A DNA stretch of 58,257 bases from JAVBNC01 sp031551765 (GTDB lineage Bacteria > Desulfobacterota > Desulfovibrionia > Desulfovibrionales > Desulfovibrionaceae): contig JAVBNC010000158.1 of assembly GCA_031551765.1 (NCBI GenBank), positions 1 through 58,257 of the forward strand. The letters run 5' to 3'. Positions 18,300-27,511 of this stretch are shown in pieces. The first letter of the stretch is position 1, and the number at the start of each line of letters is the position of its first letter. The translations under genes were made by a program, and so were the position numbers. A model generated the notes under the pieces. The model saw nothing but the letters and a program-made list of their open reading frames with translations, did not search any database and had not been told where the DNA came from.

Positions 18300-18534
18300 G
18301 AGAGCGCGCGGGGTTAGTGTTTTTTTGTATGTATACGGTTTTTCCGCCCCTTTGACCAGAATAGGCCGAGTTATAAATAAAATGATGTTCTATTACTTTG
18401 TAAACGTTTTCCAATCGTGAAAAAAAATACAATCTGATATATTTTTACGAGCGCCGCGCATTGTCCGTTTTTTCGAAAGAGGGAGAAGAGCCAGAGCATT
18501 TTTGCGCATAGTCTTTTTTAAAGAGAGGGAATGT

Positions 18535-19881
18535 ATGGATTCCAGTTTTGCCTTGCAAATAGTCATTGTGCTGGCCTGCCTTTTTTACGGGGCACGCAAA
18601 GGGGGCATTGCCCTGGGGCTTCTGGGCGGGGTCGGTCTCGTCATTTTGGCCTTTTTCTTCAAGCTCCCTCCCGGCAAGCCGCCTGTGGACGTCATGCTCA
18701 TCATCCTCGCGGTGGTGGCGGCTTCCGCAACCCTGCAGGCTTCCGGCGGCCTGGACGTCATGCTCCAGATCGCGGAACGGGTGCTGCGCAAGAATCCGCG
18801 CTACGTCTCCATCCTCTCTCCGTTCGTCACCTGCACGCTGACCATGATTTGCGGCACGGGCCACGTGGTGTACACCATTCTGCCCATTATCTACGACGTG
18901 GCCATCAAGAACAACATCCGGCCGGAACGCCCCATGGCGGCGGGTTCCGTGGGCGCGCAGATGGGCATTATCGCCAGTCCCGTGTCCGTGGCCGTGACCT
19001 CTGTGGTGGCCATGCTGGCCAACTATAAATTCGACGGCCACGCCCTGAGTTACACGGACCTGCTCATGGTCACCATTCCCGCTACTTTTTGCGGGGTGCT
19101 GGGTATAGGTATTTTTAGTTGGTTCCGGGGCAAGGATCTGGACAAGGACGAAGAATTCCAGGCCTTTATTTCCGTGCCCGAAAACAAGCAGTACGTGTAC
19201 GGCGATTCCGTAACCCTGCTGGACAAGAAGCTGCCCCAGAACTACTGGAACGCCATGTGGATATTCCTGGCCACTATCGTGGTGGTGGGGCTTATGGGCG
19301 CCATGCCCGAACTGCGCCCCCTGATGAACAAGAAGCCCATGTCCATGGTGCTGTGCATCCAGATGTTCATGCTGCTCGCGGGCGCGCTGATCATGCTGTT
19401 CACCAAGGTTGAGGTGAGCAAAATTTCCAAGAACGAAGTGTTCCGTTCCGGCATGATCGCCATTGTGGCCGTGTACGGCATCGCCTGGATGGCGGACACC
19501 ATTTTCGTGGCCCAGGTACCCGCCCTGAAAAAGACCCTGGGCGAAGTGGTAAAGAACCATCCCTGGACCTACGCGGTGATGCTGCTCATCGTCTCCAAGT
19601 TCGTCAACTCCCAGGCCGCGGCTTTGGCCGCGCTGGTTCCCGTGGCGCTGAGCATAGGCGTGCCTCCCGGCTACATCGTGGCCTTTGCCCCGGCTTGCTA
19701 CGGCTATTACATCCTGCCCACCTACCCCAGCGATCTGGCGGCCATCAGCTTTGACCGTTCCGGCACCACCAAGATCGGCAAGTTCGTCATCAACCATAGC
19801 TTCATTATCCCTGGCCTTATCGGCGTGGGCGTTTCCTGCGTGTTCGGTTACGTAATCGCCTCCATGTACGGCTTCGTGTAA
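18535..19881 (+). CDS. dcuB: Anaerobic C4-dicarboxylate transporter, Dcu family
   Basis: 448 residues, about ten to twelve hydrophobic spans, with Dcu features such as FVTCTLTMICGTGHVVYTILPII, the ERPMAAGSVGAQMGIIASPVS segment and the C-terminal YILPTYPSDLAAISFDRSGTT. Dcu proteins exchange fumarate, malate, aspartate and succinate across the inner membrane during anaerobic growth. Symbol dcuB is a best guess; dcuA cannot be excluded. The start at 18535 is preceded by GAGAGGGA; an in-frame ATG at 18502 lacks a ribosome site. It has its own 235-base upstream region and a terminator shared with the convergent 2HCT gene. Confidence 0.9.
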   Translation: MDSSFALQIVIVLACLFYGARKGGIALGLLGGVGLVILAFFFKLPPGKPPVDVMLIILAVVAASATLQASGGLDVMLQIAERVLRKNPRYVSILSPFVTCTLTMICGTGHVVYTILPIIYDVAIKNNIRPERPMAAGSVGAQMGIIASPVSVAVTSVVAMLANYKFDGHALSYTDLLMVTIPATFCGVLGIGIFSWFRGKDLDKDEEFQAFISVPENKQYVYGDSVTLLDKKLPQNYWNAMWIFLATIVVVGLMGAMPELRPLMNKKPMSMVLCIQMFMLLAGALIMLFTKVEVSKISKNEVFRSGMIAIVAVYGIAWMADTIFVAQVPALKKTLGEVVKNHPWTYAVMLLIVSKFVNSQAAALAALVPVALSIGVPPGYIVAFAPACYGYYILPTYPSDLAAISFDRSGTTKIGKFVINHSFIIPGLIGVGVSCVFGYVIASMYGFV

Positions 19882-19909
19882 CAGCGCGCGGGGTCAGCCC
19901 GCCTTGTGT

Positions 19910-19947
19910 AAAAGAGAGGACCACCATTTACGGCGGTCCTCTCTTTT
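19910..19947. terminator. Bidirectional terminator between dcu and the 2HCT transporter
   Basis: AAAAGAGAGGACC at 19910-19922 pairs with GGTCCTCTCTTTT at 19935-19947; A- and T-runs on both sides make it work for both convergent genes. Confidence 0.85.
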
Positions 19948-19967
19948 ATGCTGCGGTCTTGACGGCA

Positions 19968-21287
19968 TCAGCCGAGGAAGCGCATCAAAATAGCCGCGGC
20001 CACCACCATACAGGCCCCGCCGATACGGGTGGATATCTGGGCGAAAGGCATCATTTCCATGCGGCTGGCGGAGGAAAGAATGGCCACGTCGCCCGTGCCG
20101 CCCATGCCGCTGTGGCAGGCCGTGACCAGGGCCGCTTCAATGGGGTACATGTTCATGAGCTTGCCCACGAAGAACCCGGAAGCGATCATGGTGGCCACAG
20201 TGGCGATTACCGTGCACAGGTAGGCGAAAGACAGGGCGCTGACCACGTCGCCCCAAGGGGTGAGCAGCGCGCCCACGCCCACCACCAGGGCCCAGGTGAG
20301 GTTGGCGGAAACGAACTTGTAGATGTGGTAGGCCCCGCGTTCCATGGGTTCGGGGAGCACACCCAGCACCTTGAGCAGCGCCGCCGAGAAAATCATGATG
20401 ATGGGCGCCGGTATCTTGAGAATGGGGCTCATCAGCAGGCCGAAAGCGTATGCGGTGCAGGCCATGAGCAGTCCCGCGCCCATCAGCGCGAATTCTATGG
20501 GCTTTTCTTCCGTCTGCGCGGCGCGCAACAGATCGTCATGGCCGGTCTTCACCAGCAGGCCGCCGCCGGAGTATTCCGGCTTCTTTTCGCCCAGGCGCTT
20601 CAGAAAACCGGCTATGACAATGGCGCACACGTTGCCCATCATCACGGCCGGGGCCATGTGCGGCAGGAACTTGTCCGGCGTGGTGTGCTGAATGGCCGCG
20701 TAGGAGGCGGACAGCGGCAAAAGCCCTTCGCCCATGCCGCCGGAAAGAATGGGCACCACCACGTAGAAAAAGGCGTTGTAGGGCTTCATGCCCATCAGCG
20801 TGCCTACCAGGGTGCCCATGGCCAGAGAGGCCAGCGTGCCAGCCAAAAGCGGCACGAACATGCGCAGAAATCCCTGGATCAAAATCTGCCGGGCCATGCC
20901 GAGCAGGCTCCCCACCACCAGGCAGGCGATGTAAAAGTATAGGAAGTTGGCGTCCTTCATGAACGAAGACACGGCCTTGAGGCTGGCGTCGTTCACAAGG
21001 TGATAATAGACCATGACCGAGGGCACGAACATGCAGAGAATGGCCGGGCCGCCGATGTTCTTCAAAACCGGCGTGCGGGAGCCTATTTCCGCCAGCAAAA
21101 GCCCCATGCACATCATGACGGCTATGCCGCCGGTCATATCCGCGGGCAACTTGCCGGTTACGGAAGCGCCGTAGACGATGGCCGCCAGCACGGCATACAC
21201 CGGCCAGGGGAGCGGCCCAATCTTTACGGAAAAAGGTGAAATGCCCTTGCCCGCCGTGTCGGAGGAGGGGGGAATGAGCGTGCTCAT
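19968..21287 (-). CDS. 2-hydroxycarboxylate (citrate/malate) transporter, 2HCT family
   Basis: 439 residues with about eleven hydrophobic spans and the two re-entrant loop motifs of the CitS/MaeN family: SGGMGEG at 182-188 and GGTGD near 396-400. These sodium symporters import citrate, malate or related 2-hydroxy acids. ATG 21287 is chosen because GAGG lies about 8 bases upstream; a longer reading to 21419 runs through the regulatory palindrome and has no typical start. The opposite direction is occupied by dcu, giving two organic-acid carriers side by side. Substrate is inferred from family only. Confidence 0.9.
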   Translation of the reverse strand: MSTLIPPSSDTAGKGISPFSVKIGPLPWPVYAVLAAIVYGASVTGKLPADMTGGIAVMMCMGLLLAEIGSRTPVLKNIGGPAILCMFVPSVMVYYHLVNDASLKAVSSFMKDANFLYFYIACLVVGSLLGMARQILIQGFLRMFVPLLAGTLASLAMGTLVGTLMGMKPYNAFFYVVVPILSGGMGEGLLPLSASYAAIQHTTPDKFLPHMAPAVMMGNVCAIVIAGFLKRLGEKKPEYSGGGLLVKTGHDDLLRAAQTEEKPIEFALMGAGLLMACTAYAFGLLMSPILKIPAPIIMIFSAALLKVLGVLPEPMERGAYHIYKFVSANLTWALVVGVGALLTPWGDVVSALSFAYLCTVIATVATMIASGFFVGKLMNMYPIEAALVTACHSGMGGTGDVAILSSASRMEMMPFAQISTRIGGACMVVAAAILMRFLG

Positions 21288-21402
21288 AACGACCTCGATG
21301 TGTAAAAAAACCATATGAAAGCAAATACCAAAAAACGTTACAGCCTTGATAATAATACAGCGGCGCGATTTGTGAAGCGGATTATATGAACGATACGGTA
21401 AT

Positions 21403-21427
21403 GTGACATTATTTTTCAAAATGTCAC
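21403..21427. promoter_or_regulatory. Operator-like palindrome upstream of the 2HCT transporter
   Basis: GTGACATT at 21403-21410 and AATGTCAC at 21420-21427 form a perfect 8-bp inverted repeat with a 9-base AT-rich centre, 116-140 bases before the transporter start. The TGTGA/TCAC half-sites resemble CRP/FNR-family sites although the spacing is wider than usual. Confidence 0.45.
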
Positions 21428-21503
21428 GTATAACTATTTGTACCCAAGATCGATGGTAAGAGAAAAAAGGGCGAACATAGGCAACATTACGTCATTACAA
21501 ATA

Positions 21504-21534
21504 AAAAAGCGGAGGACCAGGTCCTCCGCTTTTT
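21504..21534 (-). terminator. Terminator after lysC
   Basis: AAAAAGCGGAGGACC pairs with GGTCCTCCGCTTTTT almost without a loop, closing 21 bases behind the lysC stop, with a T-run on the minus strand. Confidence 0.85.
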
Positions 21535-21555
21535 ACGCAATATGGCGATTCCGGA

Positions 21556-22785
21556 TCAGGAAGCGTAGGCGCCCTTGTCCAGGCTGAAGGCTTCGTGCAG
21601 GATACGCACGGCCTGCTCCAGGAACTGCTCTTCGATCAGGCAGCTGATTTTGATTTCCGAGGTGCTGATAAGCAGAATGTTGATGCCCGCGTTGTGCAGA
21701 GCTTCAAAGGCCGTGGCCGCGACCCCGGCATGATTGCGCATGCCCACGCCGATGGCGGAAACCTTGGCGATGTTCACGTCGTGCAGAACTTCCACGCTGC
21801 CGACCTTTTTGCGCACGTCTTCCATGATGCCCAGCGTGGTTTTCAGGTCCTTGCGGGCCACGGTAAAGGTCAGGTCGGTCACGCCTTCGCGGCTGGGGTT
21901 CTGCACAATCATGTCCACGGCCACGTTGGCCTTGGCCAGCGGGGCGAAAATAGAGGCGGCTACGCCCGGCTTGTCGGGCACGGCGCGCAGCGTGATGCGG
22001 GCTTGGTCCTTATCATAGGCAATACCGGAAACAAGAACATGTTCCATTTCGGAATCCTCGTTAATGACTAAAGTACCGGGGGTATCGGTGAACGTGGAAC
22101 GCACGTGCACGACAACATTAAATTTCTTGGCGAACTCAACGGAGCGGATTTCCAGCACTTTCGCGCCCATGCTGGCCATTTCCAGCATTTCGTCGTAAGT
22201 GACGCGGTCCAGCTTGCGGGCGGCGGGGCACATGTTGGGGTCCGTGGTGAACACCCCGTCCACGTCCGTGTAGATTTCACAGGCTTCGGCCTTGACGGCC
22301 GCGGCCAGCGCCACGGCGGAAGTGTCGGAACCGCCCCGGCCCAGGGTGGTGATGCGCTTGTCTTCGGTAATGCCCTGGAAACCGGCCACCACCAGCACGT
22401 CGTGGTCAGTGAACAGCGCCCGGATGGCGGTGTCGTCAATGGACCGGATGCGCGCCTTCATGAAGGTGTCGTCCGTGTGGATGGGGATCTGGAAGCCCAG
22501 CAGGGAGCGGGCTTTCACACCGGCATCTTTGAGCAGCATGGTAAAGAGCGCCACGGAAAGCTGTTCGCCGGTGGAGACCATGGAGTCGCACTCGGCGGGA
22601 TCGGGGTTTTCCGAGTACTCGGCCGCCAGGGCCAGCAGCTTGTTCGTGTCCCCGGCGCGCGCGGAAAGAACCAGGAGCATCTTGTACCCCTTTTTCAATC
22701 CGGCCAGGACTTTCTCCCGCACGCGCAGCATGCGGTCGCGGTCGGCAACGGAGCTGCCGCCGAATTTCTGCACCAGAATACGCAT
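21556..22785 (-). CDS. lysC: Aspartate kinase
   Basis: 409 residues. N-terminal kinase domain with VQKFGGSSV, GRGGSDTSAVALAAA and the TDVDGVFTTDP segment; C-terminal tandem ACT domains (about 265-400) including RAVPDKPGVAASIFAPLA and the VGMRNHAGVAATAF motif, which bind lysine or threonine for feedback control. It catalyses the first step of the aspartate family (lysine, threonine, methionine). AAGGA lies 7-8 bases before ATG 22785. It is the last gene of the acpS-nnr-tsaE-lysC run and ends at a strong terminator. Confidence 0.96.
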   Translation of the reverse strand: MRILVQKFGGSSVADRDRMLRVREKVLAGLKKGYKMLLVLSARAGDTNKLLALAAEYSENPDPAECDSMVSTGEQLSVALFTMLLKDAGVKARSLLGFQIPIHTDDTFMKARIRSIDDTAIRALFTDHDVLVVAGFQGITEDKRITTLGRGGSDTSAVALAAAVKAEACEIYTDVDGVFTTDPNMCPAARKLDRVTYDEMLEMASMGAKVLEIRSVEFAKKFNVVVHVRSTFTDTPGTLVINEDSEMEHVLVSGIAYDKDQARITLRAVPDKPGVAASIFAPLAKANVAVDMIVQNPSREGVTDLTFTVARKDLKTTLGIMEDVRKKVGSVEVLHDVNIAKVSAIGVGMRNHAGVAATAFEALHNAGINILLISTSEIKISCLIEEQFLEQAVRILHEAFSLDKGAYAS

Positions 22786-22833
22786 AGAAGATTCCTTCCA
22801 GGTTACTGTGAAACCACGGGCCGTGATACGCCG

Positions 22834-23316
22834 TCAACCGCAGCATGCCGCAAGGCAGGGCATAAGCCCGGCCGCCCGGCCGTACGCCGCAAGGCAAGCC
22901 TGCCTTCCGTCGCCGCGGGGGGTGAGCGAACACCCCAGGCGGTCCGGGGGCAGGGCGCGCGGGGGAAGGCGTTCCGCCCACTCAACCAGCACTACATGCC
23001 GTTCCTCTTCCAAAAAATCAAGGAAACTTTCGTCAACAGAGCTATTTTCCTGGCGATAGAAGTCAAAATGAGCCACCGGGGGCACAGTAGGGTAGATGTT
23101 GCACAGTGTGAAGCTGGGGCTGCCGGTTTCCGCTTTCTCCCCGCCGGGCAAGGCTTTTACCAGGGCGCTGACGAGCGTGGTCTTGCCCATGCCCAGTGAT
23201 CCGTAGAAAAATACCGTCTTGACGCGCGGGTGCTCAAGAAGGCAGCGGGCCAGGGCCTCCCCTAGACGGCGGGTGGCGTGTTCGTCCTGCAGAAAAAGAT
23301 TCACCATTCGCTCCAT
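22834..23316 (-). CDS. tsaE: tRNA threonylcarbamoyladenosine biosynthesis ATPase TsaE
   Basis: 160 residues. Walker A GSLGMGKTT at 39-47, SPSFTLCNIYPT and the HFDFYRQ motif are typical of TsaE, which supports TsaB/TsaD in t6A modification of ANN-decoding tRNAs. The C-terminal about 40 residues (rich in P, C, A) are unlike the compact family core and may be poorly conserved. The start at 23316 is one base behind the nnr stop; an alternative ATG at 23307 has GGAG in front but close. Co-directional with nnr and lysC. Confidence 0.88.
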   Translation of the reverse strand: MERMVNLFLQDEHATRRLGEALARCLLEHPRVKTVFFYGSLGMGKTTLVSALVKALPGGEKAETGSPSFTLCNIYPTVPPVAHFDFYRQENSSVDESFLDFLEEERHVVLVEWAERLPPRALPPDRLGCSLTPRGDGRQACLAAYGRAAGLMPCLAACCG

Positions 23317-23317
23317 A

Positions 23318-24919
23318 TTACCATGCGGCCCGCGTGACGGCGCGGGCAATATCCCCGGCCAGGGCGCCCTGGTGGGGGTGGTCGTTTTCCAGTATTTTCC
23401 CGGCTTTGCCGTGGGTGTAGACAGCCAGGCAGGCGGCCATAAAGGCGCTGTGCCCCTTGGCGGCATACGCCGCGCAGATGCCGGACAGCACGTCGCCGGA
23501 ACCGCCCACGGCCAGCGCGGCCGAGGCAAAAGGCGCAAGCGCGCAAGGCTTGCCCCGCTGCCCCACCAGCGTGCCCGACCCCTTGAGGACCACGGCGGCG
23601 GCCAAGCGTTCCGTCAGCGCGCGCAAGGCGGCGGGCCTGTCCGCCTGCACCCTGCCTGTATCCACGCCCAGCAGGTGGCCTGCCTCACCGGGGTGGGGCG
23701 TGAGAATGTCCGTCTCACGCAGCCCGTTCCATAAAGAGGAACCGGGATCCTGCCCAAGAGGGAACAGCCCGTCCGCATCCAGAACGAGGGGAGGGCGCTT
23801 GGCCAGACCCAGCACGCCGCGCACCAGGGCTTCCGCGCCTTTGCCGCGTCCCAGGCCGGGGCCGAGGACGACGGCGCTTTTTCCCGGCAATTCTTCCACG
23901 GCTCGGAGCAGTTCCGGCAGCGGGACGTCGCTCCACTGCAAGCCGGACCCCAAAGGCAGGGCCATAATTTCCGGCTGCGCGCCCCGGATGGAAGCGGCAA
24001 GCCCCCCCGGGCAGGCCACGCTGACCAGCCCGGCCCCGGCGTGCAGCGCGCCCAGGGCGGCCAGCTGCGGCGCGCCGGTGTATGCTTCCGACCCGCCGAT
24101 GACCAGCACGCGGCCAGCATCCCCCTTGTGCTGCAAGGGGGAAGCTTTGGGCCGGGAACCGGGGGCCGGGTCCATGAGCAAAAAAGAGGGCGGGTGCGTT
24201 TCCCGCACGGCCAGGGGAATGCCTATGGGCCGGACGTGCAGCGTGCCGGTATAGGCTTTGGCCTGGGGCAGGCACAGACCGGTCTTGGCGGCTTCAAAGG
24301 TTACGGCGGCATGGGCGCGTATAGCCTCAGGGCCGGGTTCGCCCGTCAGCCCGTCCAGGCCGGAAGGGATGTCCAGGGAAAAAACGAAGCTCCTGGCGGC
24401 GGCGTTGTTGCAATAACGCACCAGGGCCAGTTCCCGCTGCCTCAGGGGACCTTTGAAGCCCGTGCCCAGCAGGGCGTCCACGATAACGGCCGCGTTGGCG
24501 GCGAAAGCGTGGTGCGCATACGGGATGCGCAAGCCCTTTTCGTCCGCCCCGGTTTGGTCCAGGCGCGCAAAGGGCACGCCGCAGCGCCGGGCCAGCTCGC
24601 AGTGCGCTTTGGCCGCCCCGCGCAGCCGGGAAAGGGGAGACGTGTGGCAGACCAGAACCGCATAGCCCGCGTCGCGCAGGTGCCGGGCCAGGGCCGCGCC
24701 GTCCCCGCCGTTGTTGCCGCCGCCCATGAGCACCAGCACCGTTTGTCTGGGGTTGCTGAGCGAGCGCAGGACGTGAAAAGCTTCCCGGCTGGCGTTCTCC
24801 ATGAGCGCGAATTCGGGAATGCGGAAGTCGCGCATGGCGGCCCGGTCCCAGAGCGCCATTTCAGCGGGCGTGGGCAGGGCGGAGAAAAAACTCGGGTCGT
24901 AAGCGGTCGTGGCGGGCAT
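23318..24919 (-). CDS. nnr: Bifunctional NAD(P)H-hydrate epimerase / ADP-dependent dehydratase
   Basis: 533 residues in two domains. The N-terminal YjeF_N epimerase (about 1-225) has LMGGGNNGGDGAALARHL; the C-terminal ribokinase-like dehydratase (about 235-530) has HPGEAGHLLG and the catalytic GGSGDVLSG. Together they repair hydrated NAD(P)H. Its start shares one base with the acpS stop and tsaE starts directly after it, a common gene order for these repair and modification proteins. Confidence 0.94.
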   Translation of the reverse strand: MPATTAYDPSFFSALPTPAEMALWDRAAMRDFRIPEFALMENASREAFHVLRSLSNPRQTVLVLMGGGNNGGDGAALARHLRDAGYAVLVCHTSPLSRLRGAAKAHCELARRCGVPFARLDQTGADEKGLRIPYAHHAFAANAAVIVDALLGTGFKGPLRQRELALVRYCNNAAARSFVFSLDIPSGLDGLTGEPGPEAIRAHAAVTFEAAKTGLCLPQAKAYTGTLHVRPIGIPLAVRETHPPSFLLMDPAPGSRPKASPLQHKGDAGRVLVIGGSEAYTGAPQLAALGALHAGAGLVSVACPGGLAASIRGAQPEIMALPLGSGLQWSDVPLPELLRAVEELPGKSAVVLGPGLGRGKGAEALVRGVLGLAKRPPLVLDADGLFPLGQDPGSSLWNGLRETDILTPHPGEAGHLLGVDTGRVQADRPAALRALTERLAAAVVLKGSGTLVGQRGKPCALAPFASAALAVGGSGDVLSGICAAYAAKGHSAFMAACLAVYTHGKAGKILENDHPHQGALAGDIARAVTRAAW

Positions 24920-25299
24920 CAGCGTTCCTCCCGTTCCAGAATGACCACGGCGGCCACGGTTTCCCGGCCATGGGTCAGGGAAAGGTGGATGCGCGCGGCT
25001 TTAAGTTCTGTGCAGCGCAACGCGGCCTTCCCGTAAAAACGCAGGCTGGGCTGGCCGGAAGACTCCGTGTACACCACGGCGTCCAGGGGGGTGATGCCCC
25101 CGGAAAACCCCGTGCCCAAAGCCTTGACCGCCGCTTCCTTGGCAGCGAAACGGGAGGCGAGAAAACGCGCTTCCGGCGGCCGCAGGGCGGCCAGCTCGTC
25201 CGGATGCAGCATCCTCGCGGCCAGGCGCATGCCGAAACGCTCCCAGGAACGCGCCATGCGGGAAAGCTCCACGATATCCAGTCCAAGTCCGACGATCAT
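24919..25299 (-). CDS. acpS: Holo-[acyl-carrier-protein] synthase
   Basis: 126 residues. Starts IVGLGLDIVELSRM with the magnesium-binding aspartate, followed by FLASRFAAKEAAVKALGTGF, the second conserved motif, and HLSLTHGRETVAAVVI. It transfers phosphopantetheine from CoA to ACP. AAGGA lies 6 bases before ATG 25299. It heads the acpS-nnr-tsaE-lysC run; pdxJ, often upstream, is not present here. Confidence 0.94.
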   Translation of the reverse strand: MIVGLGLDIVELSRMARSWERFGMRLAARMLHPDELAALRPPEARFLASRFAAKEAAVKALGTGFSGGITPLDAVVYTESSGQPSLRFYGKAALRCTELKAARIHLSLTHGRETVAAVVILEREER

Positions 25300-25390
25300 G
25301 CCGTATCCTTATCATTCTGTTGCCGGGCCTCCGCCCGAATGCACAGCATACAGGATAAGGGCGGCTTTCTTCAAGAAGCGAGTGCGGGTA

Positions 25391-25419
25391 TTGACGCAGC
25401 GAGCCCGTCCACGTAGACA
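25391..25419 (+). promoter_or_regulatory. Candidate promoter of ugd
   Basis: TTGACG at 25391-25396 and TAGACA at 25414-25419 with a 17-base spacer, in the divergent gap between acpS and ugd. Confidence 0.45.
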
Positions 25420-25461
25420 GATGCCTTTCATTGGAACACACCGTAGCATAACGGGGGCAGC

Positions 25462-26787
25462 ATGAATATTTGCATAGTCGGTACCGGATACGTGGGCCTG
25501 GTCAGCGCGGCCTGTTTCGCGGAAATGGGCAACATGGTGCAGTGCGTGGACGTGAACCCTTCCGTGGTGGAACTCTTGCGTTCCGGCCAGGTGCACATTT
25601 ACGAGCCGGGCCTGGAAAGCATGGTCCGCCGCAACTACGCGGAAGGCCGTCTTTCCTTCACCACCAGCCTAGCGGAAGGCGCGGCCAGGGCCCGCCTGGT
25701 GTTCGTCTGCGTGGGCACCCCGCCCCGCGAGGACGGTTCCTGCGACTTGAGCTACGTGGAAGGCGTGGCCAGGGAGTTGGGCCGGCTCATGGACAAGCCG
25801 CTGATTATCGTGGACAAATCCACGGTACCCGTGGGCACGGCGGACAGGGTACGCGAACTGGTGAGCCAGGAACTGGCGGCCAGGGGCGTGAGCATCCCCT
25901 TTGACGTGGTCTCCAACCCGGAATTCCTGAAAGAAGGCGACGCCATCAACGACTTTATGAAGCCGGACCGCGTGGTGGTGGGCACGGACAGCGAACAGGC
26001 GGCGGAAGCCCTGAAAACCCTGTACGCTCCCTTTGCCCGCACCAGGGAAAAGCTGATCATCATGGGCGTGCGCAGCGCGGAGATGACCAAGTACGCGGCC
26101 AACTGCATGTTGGCCACCAAAATTTCCTTTATCAATGAAATAGCCGGCATTTGCGAAAAGGTGGGCGCGGACGTGCGCGACGTGCGCGTGGGCATAGGCG
26201 CGGACCAGCGCATAGGCTACCATTTCATATACCCCGGTGTGGGCTACGGCGGTTCCTGTTTTCCCAAGGACGTCAAGGCGCTGATCCACACGGCGCACAA
26301 GGCTGGACACCAGCCCCGGCTGCTGGAAGCCGTGGACGAAGTCAACCAGCGCCAGAAGCGCGTCATGGCCCGCAAGATTTGCGACTACTTCGACAACCAG
26401 GGCGGGGTGAAGGGCAAAACCCTGGCCCTGTGGGGCCTGGCCTTCAAAGCCAACACCGACGACATGCGGGAAGCCGCGTCCCTGTCCATTGTGGAAGAGC
26501 TGACCTCCAGGGGCATGCATATCCAGGCCTACGACCCGGTGGCGGGAAAGCGGGCCAAAGAGCTTTTGTCCGGCAACAAGCTGGCTACAATAACGGACGA
26601 ACAATACCAAGCTCTGCAAGGCGCCCAGGCTTTGCTGGTAGTGACGGAGTGGAACCAGTTCCGCACCCCGGACTTTGAACGGATCAAAGCCACTTTGAGC
26701 GCCCCGGTGCTTTTTGACGGGCGGAATTTATATTCTCCGACCTATCTTGCCGCCCAGGGGTTTGCTTATTTTTGCATTGGCCGATAA
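25462..26787 (+). CDS. ugd: UDP-glucose 6-dehydrogenase
   Basis: 441 residues. N-terminal Rossmann fold with IVGTGYVGL, FVCVGTPPRED, VDKSTVPVGTAD and NPEFLKEGDAI; the catalytic cysteine is in GGSCFPKD near 265; the C-terminal domain has LWGLAFKANTDDMREA. It oxidises UDP-glucose twice to UDP-glucuronate, a precursor of surface polysaccharides. It is monocistronic here; the nearest glycan genes are 18 kb away, so its pathway is not shown by neighbours. Confidence 0.95.
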   Translation: MNICIVGTGYVGLVSAACFAEMGNMVQCVDVNPSVVELLRSGQVHIYEPGLESMVRRNYAEGRLSFTTSLAEGAARARLVFVCVGTPPREDGSCDLSYVEGVARELGRLMDKPLIIVDKSTVPVGTADRVRELVSQELAARGVSIPFDVVSNPEFLKEGDAINDFMKPDRVVVGTDSEQAAEALKTLYAPFARTREKLIIMGVRSAEMTKYAANCMLATKISFINEIAGICEKVGADVRDVRVGIGADQRIGYHFIYPGVGYGGSCFPKDVKALIHTAHKAGHQPRLLEAVDEVNQRQKRVMARKICDYFDNQGGVKGKTLALWGLAFKANTDDMREAASLSIVEELTSRGMHIQAYDPVAGKRAKELLSGNKLATITDEQYQALQGAQALLVVTEWNQFRTPDFERIKATLSAPVLFDGRNLYSPTYLAAQGFAYFCIGR

Positions 26788-26961
26788 GGTATACGCATGC
26801 CGGTGTTTGCGCTTTTTTCATTTCCTGCTTGCATTTTTTTTCTTTGCAAGGCAAATATTGCTATAGGGCGTAAAGGCGCGGCCAGTTCGCGGCTCTGCCG
26901 GCCGCCATTGCCATGAAACAGTCTGCCGTGTGGACAATGCTGTTATTAACGGGAGAACACG

Positions 26962-27435
26962 ATGGATCAAATGCAGAAAAAAGACGATGAACTTCTGCAG
27001 CTGGTGACCTTCAGCATCGGCGAGGAAGAGTTCGGGGTGGATATTCTCAAGGTGCAGGAAATCATCCGCACCATGGAAATCACCAAGGTTCCCCGGGCAC
27101 AGGATTTTGTGGAAGGGGTCATCAATCTGCGGGGCAAGGTCATTCCCATTATTGACCTGCGCCGCCGTTTTGGCCTGGATTCCAAAGGTCATGACAAGCA
27201 CACCCGCATCATTGTTATTGAAATCAACAATATGATTGTGGGCTTTGTGGTGGATTCCGTTTCCGAAGTGCTGCGCATACCCGCGGGCACGGTGGAACCG
27301 CCGCCACCCGTGGTGGCCGGTCTGGAATCCGAATACATCAGCGGCGTGGGCAAGCTGCAGGACCGTCTGCTGATTCTCCTCGACCTGGACAAGCTCCTGT
27401 CCAGCGAGGATATGGAAGCGCTCAGCCAAGTGTAA
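26962..27435 (+). CDS. cheW: Chemotaxis coupling protein CheW
   Basis: 157 residues forming one CheW fold: LVTFSIGEEEFGVDILKVQEII, the conserved VPRAQDFVEGVINLRGKVIPIIDLRRRFGL block and VGFVVDSVSEVLRIP. CheW links methyl-accepting receptors to the CheA kinase. GGGAGA lies 8 bases before the ATG. No other chemotaxis gene is nearby, so this is an orphan cheW with its own terminator. It is not fused to receiver or kinase domains. Confidence 0.95.
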   Translation: MDQMQKKDDELLQLVTFSIGEEEFGVDILKVQEIIRTMEITKVPRAQDFVEGVINLRGKVIPIIDLRRRFGLDSKGHDKHTRIIVIEINNMIVGFVVDSVSEVLRIPAGTVEPPPPVVAGLESEYISGVGKLQDRLLILLDLDKLLSSEDMEALSQV

Positions 27436-27455
27436 CGGGCGTAAACGTTTGCGGA

Positions 27456-27484
27456 AAAAGCCGCCTCATGACGAGGCGGCTTTT
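27456..27484 (+). terminator. Terminator after cheW
   Basis: AAAAGCCGCCTC pairs with GAGGCGGCTTTT around a five-base loop, 21 bases behind the cheW stop. Confidence 0.9.
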
Positions 27485-27511
27485 CGCTGTTGCCGTTTAG
27501 GGGATTATAAA

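Noticed and set aside
18489..18503. GCCAGAGCATTTT upstream of dcu as a fourth copy of the three-hairpin repeat
   Set aside because: Only about 13 bases match and no partner arm follows; could be a remnant or chance.
19959..20942. 327-codon plus-strand frame opposite the 2HCT transporter
   Set aside because: Shadow with extreme His/Gly/Gln content; the transporter on the other strand has both 2HCT motifs.
26788..26961. Sigma-54 promoter before cheW (GGCAAATATTGC)
   Set aside because: The distance between GG and GC is 8 bases instead of the required 10.
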